From Yinghuangia elevatio (lineage in GTDB: Bacteria > Actinomycetota > Actinomycetes > Streptomycetales > Streptomycetaceae), in assembly GCF_040649515.1 (NCBI RefSeq), contig NZ_JBEZFP010000109.1:1-31834 (forward strand): DNA of 31,834 nucleotides. The letters are read 5' to 3'. How positions within the stretch are numbered: the first letter of the stretch is position 1; every line of letters starts with the position of its first letter. Below the pieces are notes generated by a model that worked only from the letters and a program-made list of their open reading frames with translations, ran no database searches and was not told the origin of the DNA. The translations under genes and the position numbers were made by a program. Positions 1 through 6,703 of this stretch are shown in pieces.

Positions 1-70
1 GGTCCATGCTCTTCTTGACCTCGTCGAGGTCGGTGTAGACCTCGGCGTTCCAGTGCACCAGCAGCCGCAT
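1..70 (-). CDS. 5' end of an unidentified protein (partial)
   Basis: The reverse strand is open from an ATG at 70 to the window edge and begins MRLLVHWNAEVYTDLDEVKK. Nearly all of the 23 codons end in G or C, the coding signature of this genome; the other minus-strand frame here lacks it. A purine-rich GGAGGAG abuts the ATG, which is very close for a ribosome site, so the true start may be the GTG at 58. The family cannot be named from 23 residues. It is transcribed away from the MarR gene, and a candidate promoter with the MarR palindrome in its spacer (183-211) points toward it, so it is probably part of the same regulon. Confidence 0.5.
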   Translation of the reverse strand, partial: MRLLVHWNAEVYTDLDEVKKSMD

Positions 71-182
71 CTCCTCCGGAGGCGCTGCGCATCGATGGTC
101 GTCATTGCGTACCTACCTCCTGACCGCCGTCGCCGAAGAGCGAGCGTGCCGCTTCCCGGGCACCGTCACCGCGTACATGCAA

Positions 183-211
183 CAAATACATGCATTGATG
201 CATGGCATCAA
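183..211 (-). promoter_or_regulatory. Promoter with MarR-type operator 1 in its spacer
   Basis: Reading the minus strand: TTGATG (211-206), 17 bp, TATTTG (188-183). The spacer contains CATGCATCAATGCATG (204-189), a perfect 7-2-7 inverted repeat. The geometry is identical to the two plus-strand copies at 289-317 and 897-925. It would drive the partial gene at 1-70. The palindrome is seen; its use as operator is inferred. Confidence 0.6.
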
Positions 212-288
212 TGTCATCCGGCAGTTTTTTGTACGCTGTCCACAAAATCAGCGGGCCGGGCGCCGGCACCTCCTCCGCGCGGAGGTCC

Positions 289-317
289 TTGCCTACATGT
301 ATCAATGCATGTATGAC
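289..317 (+). promoter_or_regulatory. Promoter with MarR-type operator 2 in its spacer
   Basis: TTGCCT (289-294), 17 bp, TATGAC (312-317). The spacer holds CATGTATCAATGCATG (296-311), the same palindrome with one mismatch between the arms; adding flanking TA on both sides gives 9-bp arms. The 20 bases 301-320 are identical to 909-928. Expected transcription start is near 324, which falls on the ATG at 325 of the MarR gene. Confidence 0.6.
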
Positions 318-324
318 TGGCCGG

Positions 325-900
325 ATGGCACTCACTGCGGAAGACGATCCGGCGGTCCGACGCATCGAGGCGTTCATCGGACAGGTGACCGCCATGAGCC
401 GACTGCCCGCCTCACGGCGGCGACTTCGGCGGCTCGCCGAGATCGACACCCACGAATCCGGACTGTCGATCCTCCTGCTCCTGCGGCGGACCGGCCCGCT
501 GTCGGTCACCGACCTGGCCCGCAACCTCGGCGTCAACCAGTCCACCGCGAGCCGGCAGATCGCACCGCTGGAAGAGGACGGCTTCATCACCCGCACCGTG
601 CACCCCGCCCACCGTCGCATCACCCTGTTGGACCTGAGCGAAGAGGGCCTGGCCGCCTGCGAACGCGCCCAGGCCGTGGGCCGCAGGGACATCGCCTGGG
701 CCGTCAAGGACTGGGCCCCCGAAGACCGCGCCGCCCTGGGCGAACTGATGGAACGCTTCTGGGAAGCCTGGTCCCAGGTCGCGGAGAGCCAAGGGCTCGT
801 GCCCGACGTCACCGACCCCGCACCCACGCCCGCCACACCGACACAGTCGCCGGAACCGGCACCGGCACCGCGACCGCGGGCAGGCCGCTCCGGACCTTGA
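325..900 (+). CDS. MarR-family transcriptional regulator
   Basis: A 191-residue winged-helix regulator. The core reads as a MarR domain: an N-terminal helix, SILLLLRRTGPLSVTDLARNLG leading into the recognition helix (VNQSTASRQIAPLEEDGFI), then the wing with TVHPAHRRITLLDLSEEG. The C-terminal ~30 residues are an unusual Pro/Ala/Thr-rich tail. ATG 313 and GTG/ATG codons further upstream are in frame, but 313 lies inside the promoter -10/operator, and no ribosome site precedes 325. A leaderless message starting at 325 fits best. It probably represses itself, the gene at 1-70 and the acyl-CoA dehydrogenase operon, since all three have the same palindrome. MarR proteins usually bind such palindromes as dimers and release them on binding a phenolic or acyl-CoA ligand; the ligand here is unknown. 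Confidence 0.88.
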   Translation: MALTAEDDPAVRRIEAFIGQVTAMSRLPASRRRLRRLAEIDTHESGLSILLLLRRTGPLSVTDLARNLGVNQSTASRQIAPLEEDGFITRTVHPAHRRITLLDLSEEGLAACERAQAVGRRDIAWAVKDWAPEDRAALGELMERFWEAWSQVAESQGLVPDVTDPAPTPATPTQSPEPAPAPRPRAGRSGP

Positions 901-925
901 AGTCATGCATCAATGCATGTATGAC
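897..925 (+). promoter_or_regulatory. Promoter with MarR-type operator 3 for the dehydrogenase operon
   Basis: TTGAAG (897-902), 17 bp, TATGAC (920-925). The spacer contains the perfect palindrome CATGCATCAATGCATG (904-919). The -35 hexamer overlaps the MarR stop codon (898-900). Predicted start of transcription is near 932, giving a leader of about 65 nt before the TTG start at 997. Confidence 0.62.
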
Positions 926-996
926 TGGTCGAGGTAGGGCGCCGGAGCGCGACTCGCTCGCGCCCGACATCAACCTCGCAGGCCCCGGAGGGCTCG

Positions 997-2181
997 TTGG
1001 AAGACCACGACAGCATCCGTGCCCGGGTACGCGACCTCGTCGCCCGGCACGACCCGACCGCGACCGCGCCCCGGGAGTTCCTCGGGCACCGCTTCGACGC
1101 CGGACTCGCCTGGGTGCACGCCCCCGTCGGGCAAGGCGGGCTCGGCGCCCCTCGCGACCTACAAGCCGTCGTGGACGACGAACTCGCCGCCGCCGGTGTG
1201 CCCCGGCTCAACGCTGCGCGGAACCCGATCGGGCTCGGCATGGGCGGCCCGACCGTCCTCGCGCACGGCACCGACGGACAGCGCGCCCGTCTGCTGCGCC
1301 CGCTGTGGACCGGCGAGGAGGTCTGGTGCCAGCTGTTCAGCGAACCGGGCGCCGGCTCCGACCTGGCCGGACTCGCCACGCGGGCGGTCCGCGACGGGGA
1401 TTCGTGGGTGGTCGACGGCCAGAAGGTATGGACGTCCCTGGCCCACCACGCCCGGTGGGCCATGCTGCTGGCCCGTACCGACCCGAACGTGCCCAAGCAC
1501 CAGGGCATGACGTACTTCGTCGTGGACATGCACGCCCCCGGCGTGGAGGTCCGGCCGCTGCGCCAGGCCACCGGGCAGGCCGAGTTCAACGAGGTGTTCC
1601 TCGCCGACGTACGCATACCCGACACCATGCGGCTCGGCGACGTCGGGCAGGGCTGGACGGTCGCGACCACCACGCTGATGAACGAACGCGTCGCCATCGG
1701 CGCCGCCGCCGCACCGCGCGAGGGCGGGCCCCTCGGCGACCTCATGAGCCTGTGGCGCGACCGGCCCGACCTGCGCACCCCCGGGCTGCACCACCGCCTG
1801 CTGCGCCTGTGGGTACGGGCCGAGGCCGCCCGCATCGGCAACGAGCGCACCCGCCAGGCCACCGCCGCCGGCAAGCCCGGACCGGAAGGCTCCGCCGCGA
1901 AGCTCGCGTACGCCGCCATCGCCCAGGACACCGCGCGCCTGCACCTCGAACTCACCGGCGCCGACGCGCTGGGCTACGACGACTGGACGTTCCGCCGCAG
2001 TGAGATGACCGGCAGCGGACAGGTCCGCTGCCCCGGCTTCCACTACCTGCGCACCCGCGCCAACTCCATCGAGGGCGGCACCAACGAAGTCCTGCGCGGG
2101 GTCATCGCCGACCGGGTGCTCGACCTGCCTCGCGAACCGCGCACCGACACCCGGACCCCGTGGAAGGACATCCCCCGGTGA
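997..2181 (+). CDS. Acyl-CoA dehydrogenase, large-type subunit (FadE26-like)
   Basis: A 394-residue flavin-dependent acyl-CoA dehydrogenase that would introduce the alpha,beta double bond into an acyl-CoA. The family signature QLFSEPGAGSDLAGLATRA lies at about 112-130, with the beta-domain motif WVVDGQKVWTS at 137-147 and the C-terminal ANSIEGGTNEVLRGVIADRVL motif. The start is TTG 997, preceded by GGAGG at 986-990. The stop overlaps the start of the next dehydrogenase gene (GTGA), so the two are translationally coupled. Paired, non-identical dehydrogenase subunits of this kind form alpha2-beta2 enzymes in actinobacterial steroid side-chain breakdown (FadE26-FadE27, FadE28-FadE29). That the two proteins here form one enzyme is inferred. 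The substrate is unknown. Confidence 0.9.
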   Translation: MEDHDSIRARVRDLVARHDPTATAPREFLGHRFDAGLAWVHAPVGQGGLGAPRDLQAVVDDELAAAGVPRLNAARNPIGLGMGGPTVLAHGTDGQRARLLRPLWTGEEVWCQLFSEPGAGSDLAGLATRAVRDGDSWVVDGQKVWTSLAHHARWAMLLARTDPNVPKHQGMTYFVVDMHAPGVEVRPLRQATGQAEFNEVFLADVRIPDTMRLGDVGQGWTVATTTLMNERVAIGAAAAPREGGPLGDLMSLWRDRPDLRTPGLHHRLLRLWVRAEAARIGNERTRQATAAGKPGPEGSAAKLAYAAIAQDTARLHLELTGADALGYDDWTFRRSEMTGSGQVRCPGFHYLRTRANSIEGGTNEVLRGVIADRVLDLPREPRTDTRTPWKDIPR

Positions 2182-3380
2182 ACGCCGCCCACTCCTCCGT
2201 CTCCGCCCCCTCCACCCGCTCCGCGCACCGCGCCAACCCGCCGATTCCGTCGCTCATCCCCGGCGACGTGGAAGACGACCTGCGTGCGTCCCTGCGCGCG
2301 CTCCTGGGCGAACGCAGTTCCTGGCAAAGGGTCCTGGCCCGTCTGGACACCCCGGACCAGCCGTACGACGAGGACCTGTGGAAGCGCCTGGCCCAGGACA
2401 TGGGCCTCGCCGGCCTGCTGATCCCCGAGCGCTTCGGTGGTGCCGGGGCGACCGCCCGCGAAGCGGCGCTGGTGCTGGAGGAACTCGGCCGGTTCCTCAC
2501 GCCGGTTCCGTACCTGGCCAGCGCGGTGGTCGCGACCGGCGCCCTGCTGAGCTGCAGCCCCTGGGCCGAACGGGACGTGGCCGACGAACTGGGCGCGCTC
2601 GCCGCCGGATCGCTCACCGCGACGGTTGCGGTGTCCGCTCATCGGGCACCCCGCGCGGCGTTCCCCGACGAAGTCGTCGGCGTCCTCGCCGGTGATGCCG
2701 CGACGCTGACCGGAACGGTGCCGCGCGTCCTGGCCGCCGACCGTGCGGACCTGCTGATCGTGCCGGTGCTCGTCGACGGAGCGCCGCACCTGGCCCTCGT
2801 CCACGGCGGCGCCCCGGGAGTCACCGCCGCACTCGACATCGGCCTGGACGCCACCCGACCCCTCGGCACCGTCGAACTGCGCGGCGCGCAGGGCCGCGTA
2901 CTGGCCGGCCCGACCGCGGCAGCCGCCATACTGCGGCACGCGCTGGAGATCGGCGCGGCACTGCTGGCGTCGGAGCAACTCGGCACCGCCGAGCAGGCGT
3001 TCGAGACCGCGGTCGACTACCTCCGCACCCGGCACCAATTCGGCAGGCCCATCGGCTCGTTCCAGGCGCTGCGGCACCGCGCCGCCGACCTGTGGGCCGA
3101 CCTGGCCGCGGCCCGCGGCACCGCGCGCTACGCGGCGGCCTGCGCCGCGGCCGACTCCGAGGACTTCCCGCTCGCCTCCGCACTGGCCGCCGCCCACGTG
3201 GGTGAGATCGCCGTGCGGACGGCGGAGGAAAGCCTGCACCTGCACGGCGGCATCGGCTTCACCTGGGAACACCCGGCCCACCTGTACGTGAAGCGAGCGA
3301 TGAGCAGCGCGGTGATCTTCGGGACCCCGGACCGGCACTACGCGGCGCTGGCCGAACTCGCGGACATACCCGGCCCCTGA
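2178..3380 (+). CDS. Acyl-CoA dehydrogenase, partner subunit (FadE27-like)
   Basis: A 400-residue acyl-CoA dehydrogenase-fold protein. The N-terminal helical domain contains LWKRLAQDMGLAGLLIPERFGG. The C-terminal domain has YLRTRHQFGRPIGSFQALRHRAADLW followed by ESLHLHGGIGFTWEHPAHLYVKRA, typical of the second subunit of heteromeric actinobacterial dehydrogenases. The central beta domain is poorly conserved and lacks a clear SEP-GAGSD signature, as expected if flavin is bound mainly with the partner. I place the start at GTG 2178, overlapping the upstream stop by 4 nt and preceded by GGAAGG at 2162-2167; GTG 2160 is also in frame. Encoded with the preceding dehydrogenase as one operon under the MarR-type promoter and closed by a hairpin at 3401-3417. 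Confidence 0.88.
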   Translation: MNAAHSSVSAPSTRSAHRANPPIPSLIPGDVEDDLRASLRALLGERSSWQRVLARLDTPDQPYDEDLWKRLAQDMGLAGLLIPERFGGAGATAREAALVLEELGRFLTPVPYLASAVVATGALLSCSPWAERDVADELGALAAGSLTATVAVSAHRAPRAAFPDEVVGVLAGDAATLTGTVPRVLAADRADLLIVPVLVDGAPHLALVHGGAPGVTAALDIGLDATRPLGTVELRGAQGRVLAGPTAAAAILRHALEIGAALLASEQLGTAEQAFETAVDYLRTRHQFGRPIGSFQALRHRAADLWADLAAARGTARYAAACAAADSEDFPLASALAAAHVGEIAVRTAEESLHLHGGIGFTWEHPAHLYVKRAMSSAVIFGTPDRHYAALAELADIPGP

Positions 3381-3400
3381 GGCGGCGGCCGCCCGAACCC

Positions 3401-3417
3401 GCCGGTGCCGCACCGGC
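3401..3417 (+). terminator. Stem-loop terminator after the dehydrogenase operon
   Basis: Perfect 7-bp stem GCCGGTG / CACCGGC with a CCG loop, 21 nt past the stop codon. There is no U-tract, which is normal for terminators in these genomes. Confidence 0.6.
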
Positions 3418-3423
3418 CTTGCC

Positions 3424-3447
3424 ACGCACTTACGCACTTACGCACCC
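3424..3447. repeat. Short tandem repeat, 8-bp unit
   Basis: ACGCACTT occurs twice in tandem, followed by ACGCACCC. It lies in the 219-bp gap between the dehydrogenase operon and the decayed lipoprotein gene, where I see no other gene. Confidence 0.45.
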
Positions 3448-3599
3448 ACAGGCATACGGGCTCACGGGCTCGCCTCTCCTCGCCGCTCGCATGCGTGCCA
3501 CCGCCACCTATTTCGTGTAGTCAGTACGCCAACTCCCTCCTCCCACCCTCTTCCTCAGGTGGCGAGACCCAGTTGGCCAGAGTGCACCATCACATCCGC

Positions 3600-4493
3600 A
3601 TGCCCGCACGCCGATCGGCCGCCATCCGCCGGTACCGGCTCCTGGTCGCCGTGGCCGCCGCGCTCGTGCTCGCCGCCGGCTGCCCGGCGGCCGGTCGCGG
3701 GCCCTCCCCCGGTGCCTCGCAGTCGGGCGCCGCAGCGGAGTTGACGTTCGCGGTGCCCCAGGACTCAGCGAGCCTCGACCCGCGGCGACGTACACCCTCG
3801 GTGTCGCGGACGGCAGCCGACTGGCCGCCGTGTACGACCTGTTGGTCTGGTCGGACCCGGCCACCGGCACGCTACGCGCGCAGATCGCGGACAGCCTGGA
3901 ACTCGGTGACGACCGACGCACCTGGACGCTCCGGCTGCGCCCCGGCGTGCGGTTCACGGACGGAACCGCCTTCGATGCGGAGGCGGTTCGCTTCAACTGG
4001 GAGCGGCACCGCGACCCGACCAACCGCTCCCCGAAACTCGCCGCCACCTCCGAGATCACCGCCCTCGAGGTCCTCGACCCGCGGACGCCGGTCGCCCGAC
4101 CGGCCCGGCCCAACGCCAACTTCGACCGCATCGTGGCCGGACAGCTCGGGTTCATCGGGTCCCCGACGGCCATCCGCGCCGACCCCGCGGGTATCGACCG
4201 CGCGCCGGTGGGCGCCGGGTCGTCGCTTTCGCGCTCGACGCCGCCGACATCGACGCGCGCTTCCCCCACGCCCAGGGCACCCCCGCCCGGGGCGTCTTCG
4301 CGGCCTCGCCGCCGGTGGCGAGCGTCCAGCTGACCATGCCGCAGAACGACCTGGACCGGGCGCGGGGCCTCTTCGCGCAGGTCACCTGGAACGGAACGCG
4401 GCAACTGGCCTTCGTCCTCCTGGCCCTCGGATCCAAGAGGTGCTGATCGCCAACGACGGCATCCTGCTGTGGGACCGCTTGAACGCGGCGTGA
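3600..4493 (+). pseudogene. Decayed family 5 ABC-transporter substrate-binding lipoprotein
   Basis: The pieces match an oligopeptide/nickel-type solute-binding protein, but in successive reading frames. Piece 1 (ATG 3600 to about 3785) is a lipoprotein signal with LVLAAGC (Cys28), then ELTFAVPQDSASLDP. Piece 2 (about 3790-4220, frame shifted) reads GVADGSRLAAVYDLLVW and then LRPGVRFTDGTAFDAEAVRFNWERH, the hallmark of the family. Piece 3 (about 4219-4443, third frame) reads FALDAADIDARF and GTPARGVFAA. Piece 4 returns to the first frame for VLIANDGILLWDRL and a stop at 4491. Total length is about 0.9 kb against about 1.5 kb for the family, so internal segments are also lost. No permease or ATPase gene is nearby. 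It ends 3 bp from the convergent neighbour. Confidence 0.85.
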
Positions 4494-4496
4494 CGG

Positions 4497-5384
4497 TCAG
4501 TAGATGATCGACACGATCTGGCAGGCGGCTTCGGCCAGGTCGCGGCGGCCGTCCACCCGGGCGCGGGCCAGTGCGGTGTCCGGCTGGATCCCGCGGGTGC
4601 ACAACTGCCAAGCAGTCTCCGCGTCCAGGCGCACCATCGCGGCGGGGTCCGTGGTCGCGGTCCCCGTCGCGGTCTCGTTCGCCATCAGGGCCACGGCCAG
4701 GGACCAGCGCTCCTCGGTGGAGGTGGCGGTCCAGGCGCCGCCCGCCGGGCCGTCGACCTGCACCTGGATCCGGGTGCCGACCGGTGCGTCGGTACCGCGC
4801 AGCGTGTGGGGCAGCGCCCGCATGAAGGTGTCCAGAACCACGGTCAGGGACCGCGGGTCAGGGTCCGTGTCCCGCCCGACGGCACGGCGGATCTGCTGGC
4901 GGTGTGTCCAGAACTCGGTGAAGTCGCGGGCGCCGTCCAGCCACATCGGGGCCGGATCGACCCCGGCCCAGGACACCCCCAGCGACGGGGCGTCGGGGTC
5001 GGCGGCCTCGAAGAAGCGGGCGACCTGCCCGCCGACCAAATCGAGGGTGTCAACCAGCGCGGGCGGGCTCACCCAGCGGCAGGCGTCCACCCATTCCTGG
5101 TTGATGCGGTGGATGAACGGCTCCAGTTCCTCGCCCGCCGCGAAGGCGGGCCCTTCCTTGTGGCCGTCGCGGTCGCGGGCGAGGCGTCCGTAGAAGTCGC
5201 CCAGGATGTGGCTGGCGAGATCGCGCACCGTCCAGCCGGGCACCGCTTCCCTGCCCCAGTCCGCGGCCTCCAGACCGCGCAGGGTGGCCATCAGCGCCGC
5301 GTGCTCGGGAGCGAAGAGCGGGCGGGCGTCGATCGGGGCACCGAGCCAGGAAAGGTCCGACCCGTCATTGAGCGGGGAGTCCAT
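4497..5384 (-). CDS. DinB / mycothiol-dependent maleylpyruvate isomerase-like protein
   Basis: A 295-residue protein of the TIGR03083/MDMPI type. The N-terminal DinB four-helix bundle contains PGWTVRDLASHILGDFYGRL with His59, and a second helix has DFTEFWTHRQQIRRAVGR with Glu157 and His161. These match the His/Glu/His metal site of maleylpyruvate isomerase. The C-terminal part (about 190-295) resembles the SCP-like domain often fused in this family, with a WxLAVALMANE-type strand. Members act on substrates through mycothiol, the actinobacterial thiol; the actual substrate is unknown. ATG 5384 is the start; the upstream ribosome site (AGGG) is weak. Transcribed alone and divergent from the NTF2-fold gene at 5569. 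Confidence 0.85.
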   Translation of the reverse strand: MDSPLNDGSDLSWLGAPIDARPLFAPEHAALMATLRGLEAADWGREAVPGWTVRDLASHILGDFYGRLARDRDGHKEGPAFAAGEELEPFIHRINQEWVDACRWVSPPALVDTLDLVGGQVARFFEAADPDAPSLGVSWAGVDPAPMWLDGARDFTEFWTHRQQIRRAVGRDTDPDPRSLTVVLDTFMRALPHTLRGTDAPVGTRIQVQVDGPAGGAWTATSTEERWSLAVALMANETATGTATTDPAAMVRLDAETAWQLCTRGIQPDTALARARVDGRRDLAEAACQIVSIIY

Positions 5385-5485
5385 AATCCAGACCCTGCCA
5401 ATCAGACGACCGTTCCACCAGTGAATATCGCTCCAAGTCCACCCCGGCTCGGCGGTCCGGACATCTCACTTCGGCCCGGGCGCAT

Positions 5486-5500
5486 CCGAATTTTTTTCGG
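5486..5500. repeat. Short AT-centred palindrome in a divergent intergenic region
   Basis: CCGAA-TTTTT-TTCGG lies about 70 bp before the ATG of the NTF2-fold gene, in the 184-bp gap between divergent genes. It may be an operator or promoter element; nothing else in the gap is recognisable. Confidence 0.3.
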
Positions 5501-5568
5501 CGCATGTCAAGAACGCCCGGCCGGATCCGACTGATCGGTGAACAGCCCCGAACGAACGAAGGAAGACC

Positions 5569-5952
5569 ATGCCTGTCAGCGGCCAGTCGGCGAACAAGCA
5601 GACCGTCGAGCGCTACATCGACGGGTTCAACAAGTCCGACCACGCGCAGATCCTGTCGTGCCTGACCGACGACATCGAGTGGACGGTGTTCGGTCACTTC
5701 CGGGTCACCGGCAAGGAGGCGTACGACGCCAACATCGAGGGGCCGGACCCGGTCGGCGTCCCTCCGAAGGTGCGGATCACGCGGATGGTCGAGGAGGACG
5801 ACGTCGTCATGGCGGAGATGACCCTTGAAGCGCTCCAGGCCGACGGCTCCGTGATGCGCGCCGCGATGGGTGAGGTGTTCGTGATGCGCGACGGCCTGAT
5901 CCGCGAGCGCCGGGCGTACGTCGTGCCCTTGGCCGAGAACGACTACAAGTGA
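5569..5952 (+). CDS. NTF2/SnoaL-fold protein
   Basis: A 127-residue single-domain protein of the nuclear transport factor 2 / SnoaL superfamily. Helix 1 (VERYIDGFNKSDHAQILSCL), the strand DDIEWTVFGHFRVTGKEAY, and the C-terminal strands (EVFVMRDGLIRERRAYVVPL) are in the expected order and length. Such proteins are cone-shaped binding pockets that act as cyclases, isomerases, hydrolases or ligand binders, so the fold does not give the reaction. ATG 5569 has a good ribosome site (GAAGGAAG, 5558-5565). Monocistronic by appearance. Confidence 0.82.
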   Translation: MPVSGQSANKQTVERYIDGFNKSDHAQILSCLTDDIEWTVFGHFRVTGKEAYDANIEGPDPVGVPPKVRITRMVEEDDVVMAEMTLEALQADGSVMRAAMGEVFVMRDGLIRERRAYVVPLAENDYK

Positions 5953-6089
5953 CGGGTTCGACGTCAAGGGCCTGGCCAGGTACGGCCACCAGGACGACGC
6001 GCAACCACCGGCGCCGCCGGTTCGCGCGAATTGGCCTCGGCCGACGGCCCCTGAGGCAGTGACTCGAAGTGCCCTCTAGGGTCACGATC

Positions 6090-6620
6090 ATGTTCAAGTC
6101 AGGCGTTGGCTTCTTCGCGCTCTTCGGGCTGGGCTGGTGGCTGCTCGCCACCGGCGGGCTCGGCGGCGTGCCGGGCGTGACCGCGGTGATCGTCGGAGGC
6201 GCCGTCACGGCCGGCGTCCTGCTCGCCGCCCGACGCCTCCCTGCCGCCGCACCGGACGGGTCGCTCAGCCCCGCACGGCGGCGACGCTTCCACCAGGTCA
6301 ACGCCGTGCAGTGGCTGCTGATCGTGGTCATCGCCGTCGTGTGCGCCCGCGCGGGGGCGCCGTCGCTCATCGGCCCGCTGGTGGCGGCCGTCGTCGGACT
6401 CCATTTCCTGCCGCTGGCGGCGGTGTTCGAGCAGCACCGGCTCCGGGTGCCCGCCGCCGCGCTGGTCGCCGTGGGCGCGACCGGCACGGCGGTCTGGCTC
6501 GCCGACGGCCCCGACACGTCGGTCCGGCTCGTGGCCGGGCTCGGTTCCGCGGTGACCTTGTGGGCGACAGCCGTCTGGACGCTGCACGGGATCCGGAACG
6601 GCGCGCGCAGCGCACGCTGA
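6090..6620 (+). CDS. Small integral membrane protein
   Basis: A 176-residue protein with about five hydrophobic segments (roughly 5-24, 29-46, 74-91, 98-113, 123-140 and a last one near 147-165). Conserved-looking features are GWWLLATGGLGG near the N terminus and RRRRFHQVNAVQWLLI before the middle helices. I do not recognise a named family; similar short 'DUF' membrane proteins are common in Streptomyces. ATG 6090 is preferred over the in-frame GTG 6069 because AGGG at 6078-6081 is correctly spaced for it. It converges on the beta-lactamase-fold gene, and a hairpin lies between them. Confidence 0.7.
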   Translation: MFKSGVGFFALFGLGWWLLATGGLGGVPGVTAVIVGGAVTAGVLLAARRLPAAAPDGSLSPARRRRFHQVNAVQWLLIVVIAVVCARAGAPSLIGPLVAAVVGLHFLPLAAVFEQHRLRVPAAALVAVGATGTAVWLADGPDTSVRLVAGLGSAVTLWATAVWTLHGIRNGARSAR

Positions 6621-6674
6621 CCGCCCCTGCGCGGCCTTTCGTGGTTGCAGACCCGTCGTACGCGCGGCGCCGAG

Positions 6675-6701
6675 CGGGCGGCACCGGCCAGGCCCCGCCC
6701 G
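6675..6701. terminator. Bidirectional stem-loop between convergent genes
   Basis: CGGGCGG (6675-6681) pairs with CCGCCCG (6695-6701) around a 13-nt loop, between the ends of the membrane-protein gene and the beta-lactamase-fold gene. Confidence 0.45.
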
Positions 6702-6703
6702 GT

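Noticed and set aside
3600..4493. Intact but short lipoprotein gene
   Set aside because: The conserved SBP blocks are in three frames, so no single start gives a working protein.
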